64,000 nucleotides of DNA from Polynucleobacter sp. es-MAR-4 (GTDB taxonomy: Bacteria > Pseudomonadota > Gammaproteobacteria > Burkholderiales > Burkholderiaceae), in assembly GCF_018882055.1 (NCBI RefSeq), contig NZ_JACVPF010000001.1, forward strand, positions 496,001 to 560,000. Reading direction: 5' to 3'. Position 1 is the first letter of the stretch; every line of letters begins with the position of its first letter. A program made the position numbers and the translations under genes. The notes under the pieces are model-generated. The model was not told the DNA's origin, made no database searches, and was given only the letters and a program-made list of their open reading frames with translations. Shown in pieces: positions 1-8,775 of the stretch.

Positions 1-112
1 CCTGATAGCTTAAAATATGGACTCTTTCTGCAAACACTGTAAGTGTGGCAGCTCACCCCATTGACCGGGATAGTCGTTTAATTGAATACGGGTCAATATT
101 TATTTGGCCCCT

Positions 113-1396
113 ATGTTATTTACAGATCTCGGTTTATCAGAATCCATTCTTCGCGCTATTAGCGAGGAAGGCTACACCAGCCCTACCCCTATTCAAGAAA
201 AATCCATTCCCGCCGTCTTAAAGGGTGGAGATTTACTTGCTGCCGCTCAAACCGGCACTGGTAAAACTGCAGGGTTTACTCTGCCGATCTTGCAGCGCCT
301 AAGCAGCACCGCCAAAGTTGGCGGCAAACGTCAATTACGCGTATTGATTCTGACCCCTACCCGTGAGTTAGCGGCACAAGTTCAAGAATCTGTCGTGACC
401 TACGGTAAATATACGGGCTTGAAATCCACTGTCATCTTTGGCGGTGTCGGTGCAAACCCACAGATTAAAGCGATTGCTGCAGGCTTAGATATTTTGGTTG
501 CAACGCCTGGTCGCCTACTTGACCTCATGTCTCAGAACTGCGTCTCACTCGCCAATATTGAAATCCTCGTCTTGGACGAAGCAGATCGCATGTTGGATAT
601 GGGCTTTCTGCGTGATATCAAAAAGATTTTGGCTGCATTGCCAAAGCAACGTCAGAACTTACTGTTTTCAGCAACCTTCTCTACCGAGATCAAGGCTTTG
701 GCTGATGGCTTACTTAATTCACCAGCATTGATTGAAGTGGCGCGCAGTAACAGCACAAATGAAGCCATTGCTCAACTCATTCATCCGGTAGACAGAACCC
801 AAAAGCATCCTTTGTTGGCGCATTTGATTAAAACCAATCAGTGGCAACAGGTTCTCGTATTTACACGTACCAAACATGGCGCCAATAAGTTGGTTACTCA
901 GCTTGAAAAAGATGGCATTACTGCGATGGCGATTCATGGCAATAAGAGTCAAAGTGCTCGCACTAAAGCTTTAGCTGAATTTAAGGATGGAAAAATCACC
1001 GTCTTAGTAGCTACCGATATCGCAGCTCGTGGAATCGATATTGATCAACTCCCCCATGTTGTGAACTATGACTTGCCCAACGTATCCGAAGACTATGTGC
1101 ACCGCATTGGAAGAACGGGTAGAGCTGGATCAAATGGTGTTGCGGTATCTTTGGTCTGTGTTGATGAACATCAGATGCTGCGAGATATTGAAAAACTAAT
1201 TAAGCAAAAACTTCCCCAAGAGGTGATTGCTGGATTTGAGCCAGACCCTAATGCCGTAGCCCAACCAATCCAATTGCGCAGCCAACAGCACCAACAATCT
1301 AGAAAGCCTCGGCCAGGTAATGCCGGTGGTGGTAATGGCGGAGGCAAACCTGCGGCTAAACGTAGTAGCCCACCAAAGAGAAGTTTTAATCGATAA
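113..1396 (+). CDS. rhlE: DEAD-box ATP-dependent RNA helicase, RhlE-like
   Basis: This is an RNA helicase of the RhlE group that remodels rRNA and mRNA structure in the cytoplasm. The conserved motifs appear in order: the Q-motif region PTPIQ, Walker [17 protein letters not shown], the DEAD box ([13 protein letters not shown]), the SAT motif (LFSATF), ARGIDI and [10 protein letters not shown]. The C-terminal tail is Gly-, Lys- and Arg-rich, typical of RhlE and probably used for RNA contacts. I chose the ATG at 113 because RhlE proteins usually begin just before an F-x-x-L-G-L stretch; an in-frame TTG at 104 would add three residues. No clear Shine-Dalgarno sequence is visible. The family is certain; RhlE rather than another DEAD paralogue is very likely. 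Confidence 0.93.
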   Translation: MLFTDLGLSESILRAISEEGYTSPTPIQEKSIPAVLKGGDLLAAAQTGTGKTAGFTLPILQRLSSTAKVGGKRQLRVLILTPTRELAAQVQESVVTYGKYTGLKSTVIFGGVGANPQIKAIAAGLDILVATPGRLLDLMSQNCVSLANIEILVLDEADRMLDMGFLRDIKKILAALPKQRQNLLFSATFSTEIKALADGLLNSPALIEVARSNSTNEAIAQLIHPVDRTQKHPLLAHLIKTNQWQQVLVFTRTKHGANKLVTQLEKDGITAMAIHGNKSQSARTKALAEFKDGKITVLVATDIAARGIDIDQLPHVVNYDLPNVSEDYVHRIGRTGRAGSNGVAVSLVCVDEHQMLRDIEKLIKQKLPQEVIAGFEPDPNAVAQPIQLRSQQHQQSRKPRPGNAGGGNGGGKPAAKRSSPPKRSFNR

Positions 1397-1445
1397 ATCT
1401 CCGCTAATATTGCATCCACACTATTGATACATAGAGTTAATTGAT

Positions 1446-2507
1446 ATGAATACCACCAATCCTCAAGAGCCTCGCTTAACCTCACTCTCGCATGGCGGCG
1501 GCTGTGGCTGCAAGATTGCTCCTGGAGTTCTTTCAGAGATTCTAAAAAGTGTTCCACAACTACCGTTTCCTAAAGAACTCTTAATTGGCATTGAGACTTC
1601 GGATGATGCTGCTGTGTATCAAATAAATGAATCTCAGGCGATTGTTGCGACAACTGATTTCTTCATGCCCATCGTGGATGATCCATTTGATTTTGGCAAG
1701 ATTGCCGCTACAAATGCAATCAGTGATATTTACGCCATGGGAGGCACCCCACTATTTGCCTTAGCGCTTGTTGGTATGCCCATTAAGGTTCTTTCGAATG
1801 CAACCATTGCCCGCATCTTAGAAGGTGGTGCCGAAGCCTGTAGGGCCGCTGGAATTCCAATTGCGGGCGGCCACACAATTGATTCGGTTGAGCCTATTTA
1901 TGGCTTAGTTGCCATCGGGATCGTTGATCCTAAGCTCGTAAAGAGCAATGCCGCTGCTCAGGCTGGAGATGTACTTATTTTGGGTAAACCCCTTGGTGTA
2001 GGCATCCTGTCTGCCGCACTCAAGAAAGATCTTCTGGATGATGCAGGCTATCAAGAGATGATCGCCAATACAACAAAGTTAAATTCCGCAGGCCCAGAAC
2101 TAGCCAAGCTGCCAGGCGTACATGCCTTAACTGATGTGACAGGCTTTGGACTAGCAGGCCACACTTTGGAATTGGCTCGTGGCTCCAATCTCACCGCTCA
2201 AATTCACTGGCCTCAAGTTCCCCTTCTATCGAATGTTCAGGCTTTAGCCGACCAAGGCGTCATTACAGGTGCATCTGATCGTAACTGGCAAAGTTATGGG
2301 ATCGAGCTTCGCTTGCCTGAACAATTTAGCCCTGCGCAGCAGGCTCTGCTTACGGATCCCCAAACTAGTGGTGGACTACTTGTCTCTTGTAGCGCAGATG
2401 CTGTGAGTGCTGTGTTAGATATCTTTAAAAAACATGACTTCACTAGCGCCTGCGTCATTGGAAAAATGATCGACAAGCAAACTCAATCTGTAGAGGTATT
2501 GCTTTAA
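1446..2507 (+). CDS. selD: Selenide, water dikinase (selenophosphate synthetase)
   Basis: SelD makes selenophosphate from selenide and ATP, the selenium donor for selenocysteine and for 2-selenouridine in tRNA. The N-terminal catalytic loop has the pattern GGCGCK, so a cysteine, not selenocysteine, holds the catalytic position. Next come the AIR-synthase-like nucleotide-binding segment (TTDFFMPIVDDPFDFG), the Gly-rich GGHTID, TDVTGFGLAGH, and the C-terminal DPQTSGGLL. At 353 aa the length is normal. It lies 49 bp after rhlE on the same strand and its stop overlaps the convergent dehydrogenase gene by 4 bp. The formate dehydrogenase in this window uses Cys, so the customer for selenophosphate is elsewhere (see findings). 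Confidence 0.95.
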   Translation: MNTTNPQEPRLTSLSHGGGCGCKIAPGVLSEILKSVPQLPFPKELLIGIETSDDAAVYQINESQAIVATTDFFMPIVDDPFDFGKIAATNAISDIYAMGGTPLFALALVGMPIKVLSNATIARILEGGAEACRAAGIPIAGGHTIDSVEPIYGLVAIGIVDPKLVKSNAAAQAGDVLILGKPLGVGILSAALKKDLLDDAGYQEMIANTTKLNSAGPELAKLPGVHALTDVTGFGLAGHTLELARGSNLTAQIHWPQVPLLSNVQALADQGVITGASDRNWQSYGIELRLPEQFSPAQQALLTDPQTSGGLLVSCSADAVSAVLDIFKKHDFTSACVIGKMIDKQTQSVEVLL

Positions 2508-3385
2508 TCCGCCTTGAGATTAAAGACGCTTGAGAAATCAAGCTGCCCATTACCTGCTTGACTGTGCACCTCATAAAGCTTGCGGGATAGATCTCCCAAT
2601 GGAACGCTAGCATCTAGGTCACTTGCATTCTCAGTCGCCAGACCCAAATCTTTCAGCATCAAATCTACGCCAAAGCCGCCTGCATACCCTTTCGAGGATG
2701 GCACGTTCTCCATAACGCCAGGACAGGGGTTGTAAAGCTCCAAGACCCAATTTCGGCCTGAACTCTTAGACATAATGTCTGAGAGCACTTTAGGATCCAT
2801 GCCATTTGCGATACCCAAACGCAAGGCCTCGCTAGTCCCCAACATCTGAATACCCAGCAACATGTTGTTGCAGACTTTGACAGTTTGACCACTGCCACTC
2901 GGACCCGCATGAAAGATGTTCTTACCCATCTGCTCTAGTAACGGTCGAGCGCGCTCAACATCAGCTCCATCTCCACCCACCATAAAGGTTAAGGTTCCGG
3001 CCTGGGCACCCGCAGTTCCGCCAGAAACCGGCGCATCAACCATGGCAAAGCCCTTCGCTTTTGCCGCAGCAGCCACAGCCTGGGAAACCTTAGGTGAAAT
3101 CGTAGAGCAATCAATCAATAGGGCCTTGGGATTAGCAGTGGATAGCAGGCCAGAATCGCCCAGGTACAAAGCTTCTACATGTCGTGAGGCCGGAAGCATG
3201 CTGATGATGACATCCGCATCCCCTGAGGCCTCAGATGCGCTACCCATAGGAAGTCCCCCGGCAGCTTTAAAAGCATCAAGTTGAGCTTGCACTAAATCAA
3301 AGCCACGGACCTGGTGCCCTGCTTTAATTAAATTGAGAGCCATGGGCAGCCCCATATTACCCAAGCCTAAAAATGCAACTTTCAT
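2504..3385 (-). CDS. mmsB: 3-hydroxyisobutyrate dehydrogenase (beta-hydroxyacid dehydrogenase family)
   Basis: This enzyme probably oxidises 3-hydroxyisobutyrate to methylmalonate semialdehyde with NAD+ in valine degradation. The N-terminal Rossmann motif is GLGNMGLPMALNLIKAG, and the family substrate signature DAPVSGGTAGAQAGTLTFM lies near residues 117-135. The catalytic Lys sits in GSGQTVKVCNN. The C-terminal half contains SSGRNW, YNPCPGVM, GYAGGFG and LMLKDLGLA, which match the mitochondrial and Pseudomonas HIBADH subgroup better than tartronate-semialdehyde reductases. Length (293 aa) is normal. It is convergent with selD and no other valine-pathway gene is adjacent, so the substrate is inferred from sequence alone. 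Confidence 0.85.
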   Translation of the reverse strand: MKVAFLGLGNMGLPMALNLIKAGHQVRGFDLVQAQLDAFKAAGGLPMGSASEASGDADVIISMLPASRHVEALYLGDSGLLSTANPKALLIDCSTISPKVSQAVAAAAKAKGFAMVDAPVSGGTAGAQAGTLTFMVGGDGADVERARPLLEQMGKNIFHAGPSGSGQTVKVCNNMLLGIQMLGTSEALRLGIANGMDPKVLSDIMSKSSGRNWVLELYNPCPGVMENVPSSKGYAGGFGVDLMLKDLGLATENASDLDASVPLGDLSRKLYEVHSQAGNGQLDFSSVFNLKAD

Positions 3386-3469
3386 ATGCGCCTCTAATGA
3401 GATGGTGAAGTTCTAATATCTCACTATAGCTTGCTTATAAACTAGTCCTATAAATTACTGGGGGATGGC

Positions 3470-3763
3470 ATGAGCGTTAAAGTGATTGGCCTTATTCAAC
3501 TAAATGATCCGGAAGCATTTGAGGAGTACCGGTCTCAGGTAGGAAATACGGTAGCCCTCTATCAAGGCAACATTAGCTCTCGAGGATCGTTCAATGCGTT
3601 CCTCTGGAATGAATTACAGTGCGATACCTTTAGCGGCTTTGTGGAACTGGAGTTTCCAAATGTGGCAGCATCGGAGGCCTGGGCCAGCAGCCCCGAATAT
3701 CAAAACCTACTACCCATTCGAAGCAAGGCTATGAAGTTGACATTATTTTCTGTCAGCATATAA
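3470..3763 (+). CDS. DUF1330 family small protein
   Basis: A 97-residue cytoplasmic protein with the ferredoxin-like alpha-beta pattern of DUF1330: an N-terminal strand (KVIGLIQLNDPEAFEEY), a central strand, and FPNVAASEAWASSPEYQ followed by a terminal strand. The family is related by fold to dimeric alpha-beta barrel proteins; no reaction is established. A GGGGA element lies just before the ATG, supporting the start. It stands alone, and a terminator hairpin for the opposite-strand neighbour lies directly after its stop. Confidence 0.75.
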   Translation: MSVKVIGLIQLNDPEAFEEYRSQVGNTVALYQGNISSRGSFNAFLWNELQCDTFSGFVELEFPNVAASEAWASSPEYQNLLPIRSKAMKLTLFSVSI

Positions 3764-3797
3764 AAAATAAAGCCCGGCTCCTTGTGGGGGCCAGGCT
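3761..3797 (-). terminator. Rho-independent terminator for the small helical gene
   Basis: Read on the minus strand, the arms AGCCTGGC and GCCGGGCT (one mismatch) flank a 12-nt loop and are followed by a T-rich run (TTATTTTTTA). It lies directly downstream of the minus-strand gene that ends at 3822. Confidence 0.65.
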
Positions 3798-3821
3798 GAA
3801 TTCAATTCGGAGTAAGACGAA

Positions 3822-4010
3822 TTACTTCTTGGCTTCCATCGCTTCTTTAGCGGCTGTAATTTCTTTACGACGCTCTTTACATGCCCCAGCAATTTCTTGC
3901 AAAGCTTTACGTGCACGTGCAGCAGATGCCTTAACGCCTTTTTCAATAAACTTTTCGTTTTCTGCTTTGTAAGTTTCGAAAGCAGCCAACAATGTATCGT
4001 GTTGTGACAT
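3822..4010 (-). CDS. Small Lys/Ala-rich helical protein, unknown function
   Basis: A 62-residue, probably all-helical, basic protein beginning MSQHDTLLAAFETYKAENEK and ending in repeated Lys/Ala/Glu segments (ITAAKEAMEAKK). I chose the internal ATG at 4010 because AGGAGA lies 5 nt upstream; the longer frame beginning at 4034 has no such site. It has no signal peptide or membrane segment and carries its own terminator. Lys/Ala-rich helices recall histone-H1-like or phasin-like small proteins, but I cannot assign it. Confidence 0.7.
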   Translation of the reverse strand: MSQHDTLLAAFETYKAENEKFIEKGVKASAARARKALQEIAGACKERRKEITAAKEAMEAKK

Positions 4011-4111
4011 CTTGTCTCCTATATATCCGTTCAATGTTTGAGTACTAAGCTCGGAATTAGTATATCCCCATAAAAACCACTGGATTTCACCGGTAATATC
4101 AGGGATAACTC

Positions 4112-4243
4112 TTAGATGTTATAAATCCTCCAAAATAGAAAAAACATAAAAAAACCAACGGAGACACACCCAAAAATGAGAAATAGCCCTGTTTTAAGGC
4201 CAAAACCCTTACTTCGACCCCCTTCAGCCAATGATCGCTCCAT
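4112..4243 (-). CDS. Possible 43-aa single-span membrane protein
   Basis: An open frame in the 273-bp gap between the small helical gene and the rhodanese gene. It starts ATG (MERSLAEGGRSKGFGLKTG), continues with one strongly hydrophobic segment rich in Phe and Leu (residues about 18-38) and ends FWRIYNI. The basic N-terminus followed by one hydrophobic span is what a small inner-membrane protein looks like. The ribosome binding site is poor (AGGTG touching the ATG), so it may be untranslated. Confidence 0.35.
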   Translation of the reverse strand: MERSLAEGGRSKGFGLKTGLFLIFGCVSVGFFMFFLFWRIYNI

Positions 4244-4307
4244 CACCTAAAAATACTGCACTAGAGTGATATCAATCGGTACACATAAAAATTAAAGAGA
4301 TAAACAC

Positions 4308-5891
4308 ATGTCCATCAAATATCAAGATTACGCCTTTGTTCGCAACAAGCTGCTTAAAAAAGAAGAAGTTGCGCTGCTAGATATTCGCGAAGAAGATCCC
4401 CATGCTCAAGAGCATCCCTTGTTTGCAGCCAACTTTCCGCTGTCACGTCTTGAGGTAGATGCATTTAGCAAACTCCCCAGAAAAGATGTGCCCATCGTCA
4501 CACTTGATGATGGCGAGGGTGCTGCAGAATTGGCAGCACAAAGACTCTCTGAACTAGGTTACGTAGATGTTTCCGTTTTTAAAGGCGGCGTCCCAGCTTG
4601 GAAAGCAGCTGGCGGAGAAGTATTTAAAGATGTGAATGTTCCGAGCAAATCTTTTGGTGAATTCGTCGAATCCAAAAGACACACACCCTCTTTGTCAGCA
4701 CAAGAAGTGAAGAAGTTAATAGACGACAAAGAAGATGTTGTGGTGGTAGATGTGCGTCGTTTTGACGAGTACCAAACCATGAGCATACCGACCGGCATCA
4801 GCGTTCCTGGCGCTGAATTGGTCCTACGTCTTCCAGAGCTTGCACCCAATCCAAAGACGAAGATCATCGTGAACTGCGCCGGAAGAACGCGCAGTATCAT
4901 CGGCACCCAATCCCTCATTAATGCAGGTATCCCCAATGAAGTAAACGCTTTGCGCAATGGCACGATTGGCTGGACCTTAGCAGGACAAGAATTAGACAAA
5001 GGACAAAGTCGTAAATTCAAAGAGGTTAGCGAAAGTACTGCGATGGAAGCCGCTCAGCGCGCACGTAGCGTCGCTGATCAGGCTGGAGTGAAACGAGTCA
5101 AACTTGCTGATATTGAGCAATGGAAATCTCAAGCTGAACGCACTACCTACTTCTTTGACCCAAGAACTCCTGAAGAATATGAAGCGGGTCATTTACCTGG
5201 ATTCCGGTCGACACCAGGTGGACAACTGGTGCAAGAGACTGAAATGGTCGCCCCAGTTCGTGGTGCGCGCATTGTGCTATCTGACCCAGGTGGTGTTCGA
5301 GCCAATATGCCGGCCTCATGGCTTGCCCAGATGGCTTGGGATGTCTATGTCATTGATGATATTAAGGCGGCAGACCTGACTGAAAAAGGTCCTTGGAGCC
5401 CCGCCCTGCCAAGCACACCTCAGATTCAAATGGTTGATATCAAGACGGCGTCTTCATGGCTGGGTAGCGATAGCACAACGATTTGCATCGATCTCAGCAC
5501 CCATGCAAATTACGTCAAAGGTCATATTCCTGGAAGCTGGTTTGCACTTCGCTCTCAATTTGCCAATGCCTTGAAAAATTTACCGCAAGCCAATCGATAC
5601 GTACTCACCAGCACGACGGGTGAACTAGCCGTATTTGCTGCAAAAGAAATACAAGCACTGACAAGCGCCGAGATTTTTGTATTAACTGGTGGCAATAAAG
5701 CCTGGATTGATGCTGGACTAGAGATTGAAAAAGGCGCTACCCATTTGGCATCGCCACCAATGGATCGCTACAAACGTCCATACGAGGGCACCAGCGTAGA
5801 CCCAGCAGCAATGCAGGCCTACCTAGACTGGGAGTTTGGCTTGGTTGAGCAGCTAGGCAAGGATGGTACACATCACTTCTGGGTTCTTTAA
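4308..5891 (+). CDS. Protein with four tandem rhodanese-like domains, only one with catalytic Cys
   Basis: A 527-residue cytoplasmic protein made of four rhodanese (sulfurtransferase-fold) units at about 10-105, 125-235, 265-365 and 375-480. Only the second has the catalytic cysteine (C190 in VNCAGRTRS), preceded by the usual DVRRFDEY. The equivalent loops of domains 1, 3 and 4 read VTLDDGEG, SDPGGVR and TSTTGEL, so they lack Cys and are probably structural or ligand-binding. Domain 3 keeps the FDPRTPEEYEAGHLPG signature. Active rhodaneses move sulfane sulfur from a donor to an acceptor; the acceptor here is unknown. The ATG at 4308 follows an AAAGAGA site. A hairpin follows the stop. Confidence 0.85.
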   Translation: MSIKYQDYAFVRNKLLKKEEVALLDIREEDPHAQEHPLFAANFPLSRLEVDAFSKLPRKDVPIVTLDDGEGAAELAAQRLSELGYVDVSVFKGGVPAWKAAGGEVFKDVNVPSKSFGEFVESKRHTPSLSAQEVKKLIDDKEDVVVVDVRRFDEYQTMSIPTGISVPGAELVLRLPELAPNPKTKIIVNCAGRTRSIIGTQSLINAGIPNEVNALRNGTIGWTLAGQELDKGQSRKFKEVSESTAMEAAQRARSVADQAGVKRVKLADIEQWKSQAERTTYFFDPRTPEEYEAGHLPGFRSTPGGQLVQETEMVAPVRGARIVLSDPGGVRANMPASWLAQMAWDVYVIDDIKAADLTEKGPWSPALPSTPQIQMVDIKTASSWLGSDSTTICIDLSTHANYVKGHIPGSWFALRSQFANALKNLPQANRYVLTSTTGELAVFAAKEIQALTSAEIFVLTGGNKAWIDAGLEIEKGATHLASPPMDRYKRPYEGTSVDPAAMQAYLDWEFGLVEQLGKDGTHHFWVL

Positions 5892-5897
5892 TCCATC

Positions 5898-5924
5898 TTG
5901 GTGGCGCCACTTTGGTGCCACCAA
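5898..5924 (+). terminator. Hairpin after the rhodanese gene (no T-run)
   Basis: An 11-bp stem, TTGGTGGCGCC with GGTGCCACCAA, contains one G-T wobble and a 5-nt loop (ACTTT). It starts 6 nt after the rhodanese stop codon and ends 13 nt before the next start. With no T-tract it is not a classical terminator; it may protect the 3' end or lower expression of the next gene. Confidence 0.4.
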
Positions 5925-5937
5925 CTTAGAATGCTCT

Positions 5938-6231
5938 ATGTATAAAACCATTGCCCTTGTCATTCTGTCGATTGGTCTTTTAGGCTGCGAGAGAGAAACC
6001 TACACCACCTGGTCATGCATCGATAGCGCTGGATCTAAATTTCCAATGGTTCTCAAAAAAGCGCAGATGCAGTTTCAGGATAGTCAATTTGACTACTGTG
6101 GAAGCTTGGGTCCAATAAGTTATTTTGCTTCAAAGTGTCCCGCTCAAATTCAGGACTCCAGTAAAGTTTTTACGCCAAGCTCTGGCAAGCTCATTAGCAA
6201 TACCCAAGAATTTCAGTGCAATGAACTCTAA
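5938..6231 (+). CDS. Small predicted lipoprotein, unknown function
   Basis: A 97-residue protein starting MYKTIALVILSIGLLGCERE. The hydrophobic stretch ending LLGC is a lipobox, so the mature protein probably begins at that Cys and is membrane-anchored. The mature part has further Cys residues (WSC, FDYCG, SKCP, FQCNEL) that could form disulfides in the periplasm. I chose the ATG at 5938 because it puts the signal peptide at the N-terminus; the frame is open further upstream. Its last codons overlap the start of the next gene by 11 bp, indicating translational coupling. Confidence 0.65.
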   Translation: MYKTIALVILSIGLLGCERETYTTWSCIDSAGSKFPMVLKKAQMQFQDSQFDYCGSLGPISYFASKCPAQIQDSSKVFTPSSGKLISNTQEFQCNEL

Positions 6232-6457
6232 AGAACAAAACCCCCTCAACCCTAAGAAGCTGCTACTGAGTAAATGGACAGCAGTAAAGCCCACTCATAA
6301 GCGAAAGCATTTTTTGGTGAGCAAGGTCATCCTTCCAGAGCCTCCTGAGGGTGCAATTGAATTCATCGAACTGGAGGCCGTCTTTGACAAGAGCATCCAA
6401 GTCATTCCCTGGCGAGATCTCAAAGAAACTGAGGCCTGGCTTCAGGGCTGGGTATAA
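6221..6457 (+). CDS. TIGR02450-type small conserved protein
   Basis: A 78-residue protein with the pattern KLLLSKWTAVKP, HFLVSKV, LEAVFDKSIQVIPWRDLK and a C-terminal WLQGW. This matches a small Trp-containing family of unknown function (TIGR02450 as I remember it). The internal ATG at 6221 starts within the end of the lipoprotein gene, and the upstream part of the open frame has no family similarity. A strong bidirectional terminator overlaps its stop codon. Confidence 0.7.
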   Translation: MNSKEQNPLNPKKLLLSKWTAVKPTHKRKHFLVSKVILPEPPEGAIEFIELEAVFDKSIQVIPWRDLKETEAWLQGWV

Positions 6458-6488
6458 AAAAGCCGCCTGAGCTACAGACGGCTTTTTT
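6456..6488. terminator. Bidirectional Rho-independent terminator
   Basis: AAAAAAGCCG pairs with CGGCTTTTTT, and the stem continues inward as CCTG/CAGA with one mismatch. A-run and T-run on both sides let it stop both the plus-strand gene ending at 6457 and the minus-strand phasin-like gene ending at 6512. Confidence 0.85.
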
Positions 6489-6511
6489 ACTTCTAACTGA
6501 ATTAGAAAACC

Positions 6512-7036
6512 TTACTTCGATTTTTTCTTGGCATCTGAAGGCTTTTTGAATTCTTCAATATTTTTCTCTGCAGCATCCGCTACTTGGTTCACAATTTTTC
6601 GACCTTCTTTAAACATCTTTTGACCTGCAGTGGACATATCGTGAACTACTTTGGATAACTTATCAGCATGGCCTGGGATTTTGTCCTCAACATCTTCGAG
6701 CCAACTCACTAAAGAACTGCGAACTTTTTCTAAATGTTTTTCAGTTCCATCGGCAGCATCGTCACCGATATCCTTTAGAACAGATTTCACCTTCTTCTGA
6801 TATACGGTCGCACGCTTAGCCGCTTCTTTGGTGGCTGACTCTTGCAGCTCCTTAAGTTTAGTAAGGTCGTTTTTAGCGGCTGACTTAGCGCTCTCCATAG
6901 CATTTTTCATGCCCCACTGAATCTCTTCCAAATGGTGTGCGCTGAGGTCCTTAGCTGCATCCAATAATCTATGGGAATAAGCAAACAACTCCTTTGCCTT
7001 TTCTTGCTGCCATGCTTGAATGTCTTTCTTATCCAT
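6512..7036 (-). CDS. Phasin-like helical protein
   Basis: A 174-residue, almost entirely helical protein with heptad-like Ala/Lys/Glu patterning and a Lys-rich tail (PSDAKKKSK). The N-terminal part (WQQEKAKELFAYSHRLLDA) and the later KLSKVVHDMSTAGQKMFKEG fit the phasin family, which coats polyhydroxybutyrate granules. A 3-hydroxybutyrate dehydrogenase elsewhere in the window agrees with polyhydroxybutyrate metabolism. The ATG is preceded by GGGAGAG. It could also be a general helical stress protein; phasins are poorly conserved. Confidence 0.5.
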   Translation of the reverse strand: MDKKDIQAWQQEKAKELFAYSHRLLDAAKDLSAHHLEEIQWGMKNAMESAKSAAKNDLTKLKELQESATKEAAKRATVYQKKVKSVLKDIGDDAADGTEKHLEKVRSSLVSWLEDVEDKIPGHADKLSKVVHDMSTAGQKMFKEGRKIVNQVADAAEKNIEEFKKPSDAKKKSK

Positions 7037-7140
7037 TACATCTCTCCCTTAGTTAAATTAGAGTGCTACCTTATGTTCTTACTCTATACCCAAATCTGTC
7101 ACTTGCCAAATCCTGGCTTTATTGGCATTAAAATTAAGCT

Positions 7141-7530
7141 ATGAGCGAAAGAAAAAACCCTTACGAGATTATTGGTGGCGCGGCTAAGGTTGAAGAATTG
7201 GTTGACCGCTTCTACGACTTGATGGCACTAGAAGAGCCTTTTGCCGAGCTGCGAGCCATGCACTCCCAAGACCTATCGAGCTCCAGAGATAAGCTCAAAC
7301 TTTTTTTATCAGGATGGTTGGGTGGCCCAGATGTCTACTCACCCAAGTACGGTCATCCAATGCTACGTGCGAGACATCTACCCTTCAAGATTGGCTTAAA
7401 AGAGCGCAATCAATGGTTAGCCTGTATGTATCGCGCTATGGAAGATTGCGGTATTGATGGCCAGATTGGTGCGCAACTAGAGGAGTCATTTTTTAATACC
7501 GCAGACTGGATGAGGAACCAGCCAAACTAA
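7141..7530 (+). CDS. Group II truncated hemoglobin
   Basis: A 129-residue 2-on-2 globin of the trHbII (GlbO) class, a cytoplasmic heme protein that binds O2 and probably handles NO or peroxide. Visible marks: Tyr in the B-helix (RFYDLM, about Y25), the GWLGGP turn, GHPMLRARHLPF holding the proximal His (H79), and the G-helix Trp (QWLACM). Length is typical. Upstream, TGCCAA and TTGGCA form a short inverted repeat at 7104-7127 that could be regulatory, but no matching activator site is recognisable. Confidence 0.9.
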   Translation: MSERKNPYEIIGGAAKVEELVDRFYDLMALEEPFAELRAMHSQDLSSSRDKLKLFLSGWLGGPDVYSPKYGHPMLRARHLPFKIGLKERNQWLACMYRAMEDCGIDGQIGAQLEESFFNTADWMRNQPN

Positions 7531-7554
7531 TGTACTAGCTAGTTTTTGAGCGCC

Positions 7555-8772
7555 CTAGATTGAATGTGCGCAGGCAAAACCACTAGCCCAAGCCCACTGG
7601 AAGTTATGACCACCGAGATGTCCCGTGACATCAACGCACTCACCAATGAAATACAAACCCGGGTGATTGCGAGCCATCATGGTTTGACCATCTAACTCTT
7701 TGGTATCCACACCACCCAACATTACTTCCGCCTTTTTCCAGCCCAGGGTTCCAGCCGGCTTTACCGACCAATTGGTAATGAGCTCTTTCAGGGCTTGCCT
7801 GTCTTTTTTAGAAACCTCGACCCACTTTTTACCTAAAAGATTCTTTTGTTCGGCAAATGCTTTAGCTAGACGCAGAGGCATCACTGAGGCCAGGATATTC
7901 TCGGTCAGCTTGAGGCGATTGTCTTCATGATCAAATAACTCATCACAGCTAAAGCGCCCATTGGCCTCTACTGCGCCTAGCCAATCAATATGAACTGCCT
8001 CACCCTCAACCCAATAACTACTTGCCTGTAAGACTGCAGGGCCCGAAAGACCCTTATGCGTTAAGAGTAAATCTTCGTTAAATCGACAGGCACCATAGCG
8101 ATTACCCTTTGATCCCGCGGCAATACGAACCGGCAAACTGAGTCCCGATAGCGCCATCAGGTTGTCAAATTCTCCAGAAGTGAATGAGAGCGGTACTAAT
8201 GCAGGACGGGGGTCAACCACCTTCAATCCAAACTGCTTAGCAATATCCAAGGAATATGCCGTCGCACCAATTGCAGGAACCGGCAACCCGCCTGTTGCCA
8301 TCACGATAGACTTGGATCTCTCAATGCCTGTATTAGTTTTAACGCTCCAAACCCCAGCTTCATTGGAGATAGATTCGACCGTAACCGGGTAACGAATATC
8401 CACACCTCCTTTGGCGCACTCACTAAGCAACATCTCGATAATCTGTTTGGCAGAATCATCGCAAAATAATTGACCCTGATGTTTCTCGTGATAAGCAATC
8501 CGATAGGACTGCACTAGCTTAATAAAGTCCCGTGCGGGATAGCGAGCTAAAGCACTTTTTACAAAGTGTGGATTTAGAGAGAGGAAATTGGCTGGGCTGC
8601 TATGTAAGTTAGTGAAGTTGCAACGCCCGCCACCGCTGATACGAATTTTTTCACATAAGACCTCGGCATGGTCTAGTACTAAAACTTTTTTACCCAGCTG
8701 ACCTGCAACGCCAGCACAAAAGAGCCCAGCTGCACCGCCACCGATGACGATGGCATCCCATGATTTACTCAT
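7555..8772 (-). CDS. NAD(P)/FAD-dependent oxidoreductase, HI0933/BaiN family
   Basis: A 405-residue flavoprotein. The FAD-binding Rossmann motif is at the N-terminus (VIGGGAAGLFCAGVAG), followed by the family hallmark ISGGGRCNFTN and a C-terminal FAD contact (GLYFIGECVDVTGHLGG, then NFQWAWASG). Members are often annotated as aminoacetone-oxidase-like or BaiN-like reductases; the physiological substrate is not established. It starts 3 bp after the stop of the upstream membrane-protein gene, so the two are co-transcribed. Confidence 0.85.
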   Translation of the reverse strand: MSKSWDAIVIGGGAAGLFCAGVAGQLGKKVLVLDHAEVLCEKIRISGGGRCNFTNLHSSPANFLSLNPHFVKSALARYPARDFIKLVQSYRIAYHEKHQGQLFCDDSAKQIIEMLLSECAKGGVDIRYPVTVESISNEAGVWSVKTNTGIERSKSIVMATGGLPVPAIGATAYSLDIAKQFGLKVVDPRPALVPLSFTSGEFDNLMALSGLSLPVRIAAGSKGNRYGACRFNEDLLLTHKGLSGPAVLQASSYWVEGEAVHIDWLGAVEANGRFSCDELFDHEDNRLKLTENILASVMPLRLAKAFAEQKNLLGKKWVEVSKKDRQALKELITNWSVKPAGTLGWKKAEVMLGGVDTKELDGQTMMARNHPGLYFIGECVDVTGHLGGHNFQWAWASGFACAHSI

Positions 8773-8775
8773 TAC

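Noticed and set aside
1..42. Open frame entering at the left edge and ending at a TAA at 40-42
   Set aside because: Only 13 codons are visible with no recognisable motif, so it cannot be called the end of an upstream gene.
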